Below, piece after piece: positions 61,890 to 64,000 of a stretch of 64,000 nucleotides of DNA. The stretch is from Anisakis pegreffii (Eukaryota > Nematoda > Chromadorea > Rhabditida > Anisakidae). The first letter of the stretch is position 1, and the number at the start of each line of letters is the position of its first letter. The notes beneath the pieces are model-generated. The model had not been told where the DNA came from, made no database searches, and worked only from the letters and a program-made list of their open reading frames with translations. The stretch lies in the NCBI GenBank assembly GCA_035041965.1, contig JAPYMA010003041.1, positions 310,001 to 374,000 of the forward strand, written 5' to 3'. The translations under genes were made by a program, and so were the position numbers.

Positions 61890-64000
61890 ATGAGATCTCC
61901 TTGATCTTTGCTGTGCGCAATGAAGCGTTCAGAAGATGGCTGACATTTGAATCTCAGTGAATATACGCCTTCTGCTAAGAGGACTGAGATATTGTCTTTT
62001 GTTGCTTTCATCGAATCAAACTTCGGTTTATATCTTCCCGATTACCTTAATTATCGCTAAGAGCACTGGAGACGACTATTGCAAACTGGAATTAATTATT
62101 AACTGTGATATGGGATGAATGTCTTTAAATTTTGTCGTCCAAATTTTTGAACCAAACGAATAATTCATGAAACGAACAAATATGTATTGCGCTGATTTGA
62201 TGACCGAATGTATGGTAGAATAGCACCGCGAAGTAGCACCGTTCTCTTATTGTTGGCTTTTTTTTGAGAAGGTTTTCAGCCCATATCTTAAAAAACCGAT
62301 TGTTCGGAATTCGGAATTCTTTCTCCTATAAAATAGTTGATTGGTTTGTTGCTATCAAATAAGATGGATGCATTACGTCCACAAGCAGAACAATAGAAAC
62401 ACTCAACTATTATACGCAATGATGAGGTAATCATCGTCTCGCCTCGAAGCATAACTGATCGAAATATGTCGTGAATGTAATGTGTCTAAGAAAATTTAAT
62501 GAAAAGTGTTCCTAATCCCCTTATTGCATCCAATATATCTTAGGAGACAGGAAATTCTATCAATTTTTCTGGTCGTTTATCAATACTTAATTTGAATAAC
62601 GATCCGTGTCGACAGAATTAACGTTTTCAATTAAATTAGCGATAGACATTATTTATTGTCTATCCGATTCCATGAAATTCTGGAATTCATCGATAGTTTA
62701 ACTGTCAGAATATATCTCACTTGAATTTCACCGATATTCAACCTCACTGAAAAGAGGGTAAAGAATGATGAACGGAGGACGAACGAGGCGAAGGTGAAGT
62801 AGACTTCCAAAAACTAAGATTGAGATAATTTTAGATGATGATTTAAATTTTTTGAATTTTGTTGAATGTCACTTAGGAAATTCGGCAAAGTGTTACTCTT
62901 TGGCTTAATTGTAAATCATTTTAATAACTGCAAATCTCTAACATTGTGATCATTGCTGATTCGCTGCTGCAGAAAACGCTCACACTTGTTTCATAGCCGA
63001 TATTCATTGCTCAACATTTCTATCGAAGAATTTCTGTGAAATACTAATCGGAAAACTTTGAGGTGGTAAACTCAGAATAAGAGACCGAAATCACGAAAAA
63101 ATGATGTCTAAGTTTATAATGAGTGATTTTCAGGATATCATTTATTGCTGGTGTATGCTTCAAGAGGCGTGTTGAGCTGAATTCAAAATAGCTTCACTTC
63201 AGCAATTTTCGGTCCGTCACAAGCATTGGTTCAAAGCATGATATCAAACACTTCATACTTCTGCCCAAAAGTTCAATATTTTCCTTCTGATTTTTCTCTC
63301 AGTGATCGCTCGCTGGACATAACAAGAAGTTTTCTATACGTCTGTGATCGTTGTGTTATTACCTAATTGTAAGACGAAATTTATGAAAAGGAATGATTGC
63401 TTACAACGATTTCGTTAGCTGTGCTAGAGGAAAGATACGGAAGAATAAATAATGAGATATTGGTGACACTAGATGTCACTGAGGCATGAACTCGTAGTGA
63501 GTTTTAAGACCTTATTTAAGAATGAATAAACGATTCCAGTCGTATTCGGAATCAACGAAGTAATTCGTTATTCATCGAAACTTTTGCTCTTTGTGGTGAA
63601 GATTCAACGATCGATGCTTGTCTAGGTGCAGTAATTAGCTGGCTTAAATTGTAGCGATGTAGTCTTTGATGTCGCTGAAACGGATACTTGCTAAATGTAA
63701 CATCAGCTTCCAAAAGTGTCAGTATCTTGATTTTGATAATTTCTTCAAATTAGTGGTTTTGATTCCTTAATGTTACTGGTCAAAACTGTCAGTTTTGATC
63801 AGTAACATATCAATTTCTTCACACCAATCGATTGAACAGAATCTCTGCATTCAGAAATATGCATATTTTGTTGTGCGATTTTGCTTAGATGGGGAGATAT
63901 AGCTATTTTATTAAAGCTATCACTAGCGCACTGGTGCTCATGGAGATGTGTTTGATCACTATAGATCAACTGTTATTGTACATTACTATAGAAATATAGT
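61890..64000. other. No gene seen; one near-perfect hairpin
   Basis: AT-rich sequence without convincing exons. The notable structure is the 39-base hairpin at 63770-63808. Confidence 0.45.
63770..63808. repeat. Short inverted repeat (hairpin)
   Basis: Arms ATGTTACTGGTCAAAACT and AGTTTTGATCAGTAACAT pair over 18 bases with one mismatch and a three-base loop (GTC). Confidence 0.7.

Overview
This is a eukaryotic window, AT-rich, with short exons, GT..AG introns and no operon structure. The best clue to its source is a two-exon gene at 41003-41405 for a cecropin P1-type antimicrobial peptide, a family known from Ascaris and its relatives. Together with a GnRH-receptor-related neuropeptide receptor of nematode type and low gene density, this points to an ascaridoid nematode. 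I cannot name the species. The cecropin differs at several positions from the Ascaris peptide as I recall it. Genes were built exon by exon from splice signals, open frames and matching intron phases, so ends of genes are often missing.  Layout. 1-13.9 kb is mostly non-coding, with a few isolated minus-strand exon candidates (4517-4765, 6264-6383, 12806-13090). 13991-21448 (minus) is an eleven-exon rhodopsin-family GPCR with all seven transmembrane segments, the best resolved large gene here; its introns hold a hAT-like and another small transposon. A broken copy of its promoter and first exon lies at 22.0-22.2 kb. 23241-23615 is a short plus-strand gene fragment. 24901-25484 is a foldback transposon built of 16-bp repeats. 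26-36 kb has scattered, unrecognised exons and a diverged 150-bp direct repeat. 36907-38974 (minus) is a well-spliced but unrecognised gene. 41.0-41.4 kb is the cecropin gene, with a TATA box and poly(A) signal. 42964-43980 (minus) is the 3' part of an Ala/Gln/His-rich protein. 44.4-44.7 kb is an inverted pair of tRNA-derived repeats. 46807-47065 (minus) and 47943-48817 (plus) are further partial genes. 49054-50733 and 52336-54498 are two neighbouring genes of the IRG/IIGP (immunity-related GTPase) type. Beyond that are isolated exons at 54.85, 58.8, 59.8 and 61.4 kb and another hAT-like element at 60.9 kb.  How the genes relate. The receptor would act in neuropeptide signalling. The cecropin is an effector of innate immunity, and the tandem IRG-like GTPases, 8-13 kb away, belong to a family whose vertebrate members act in cell-autonomous immunity; whether the neighbourhood means shared function is only inference. 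No viral, bacterial or CRISPR system was seen.
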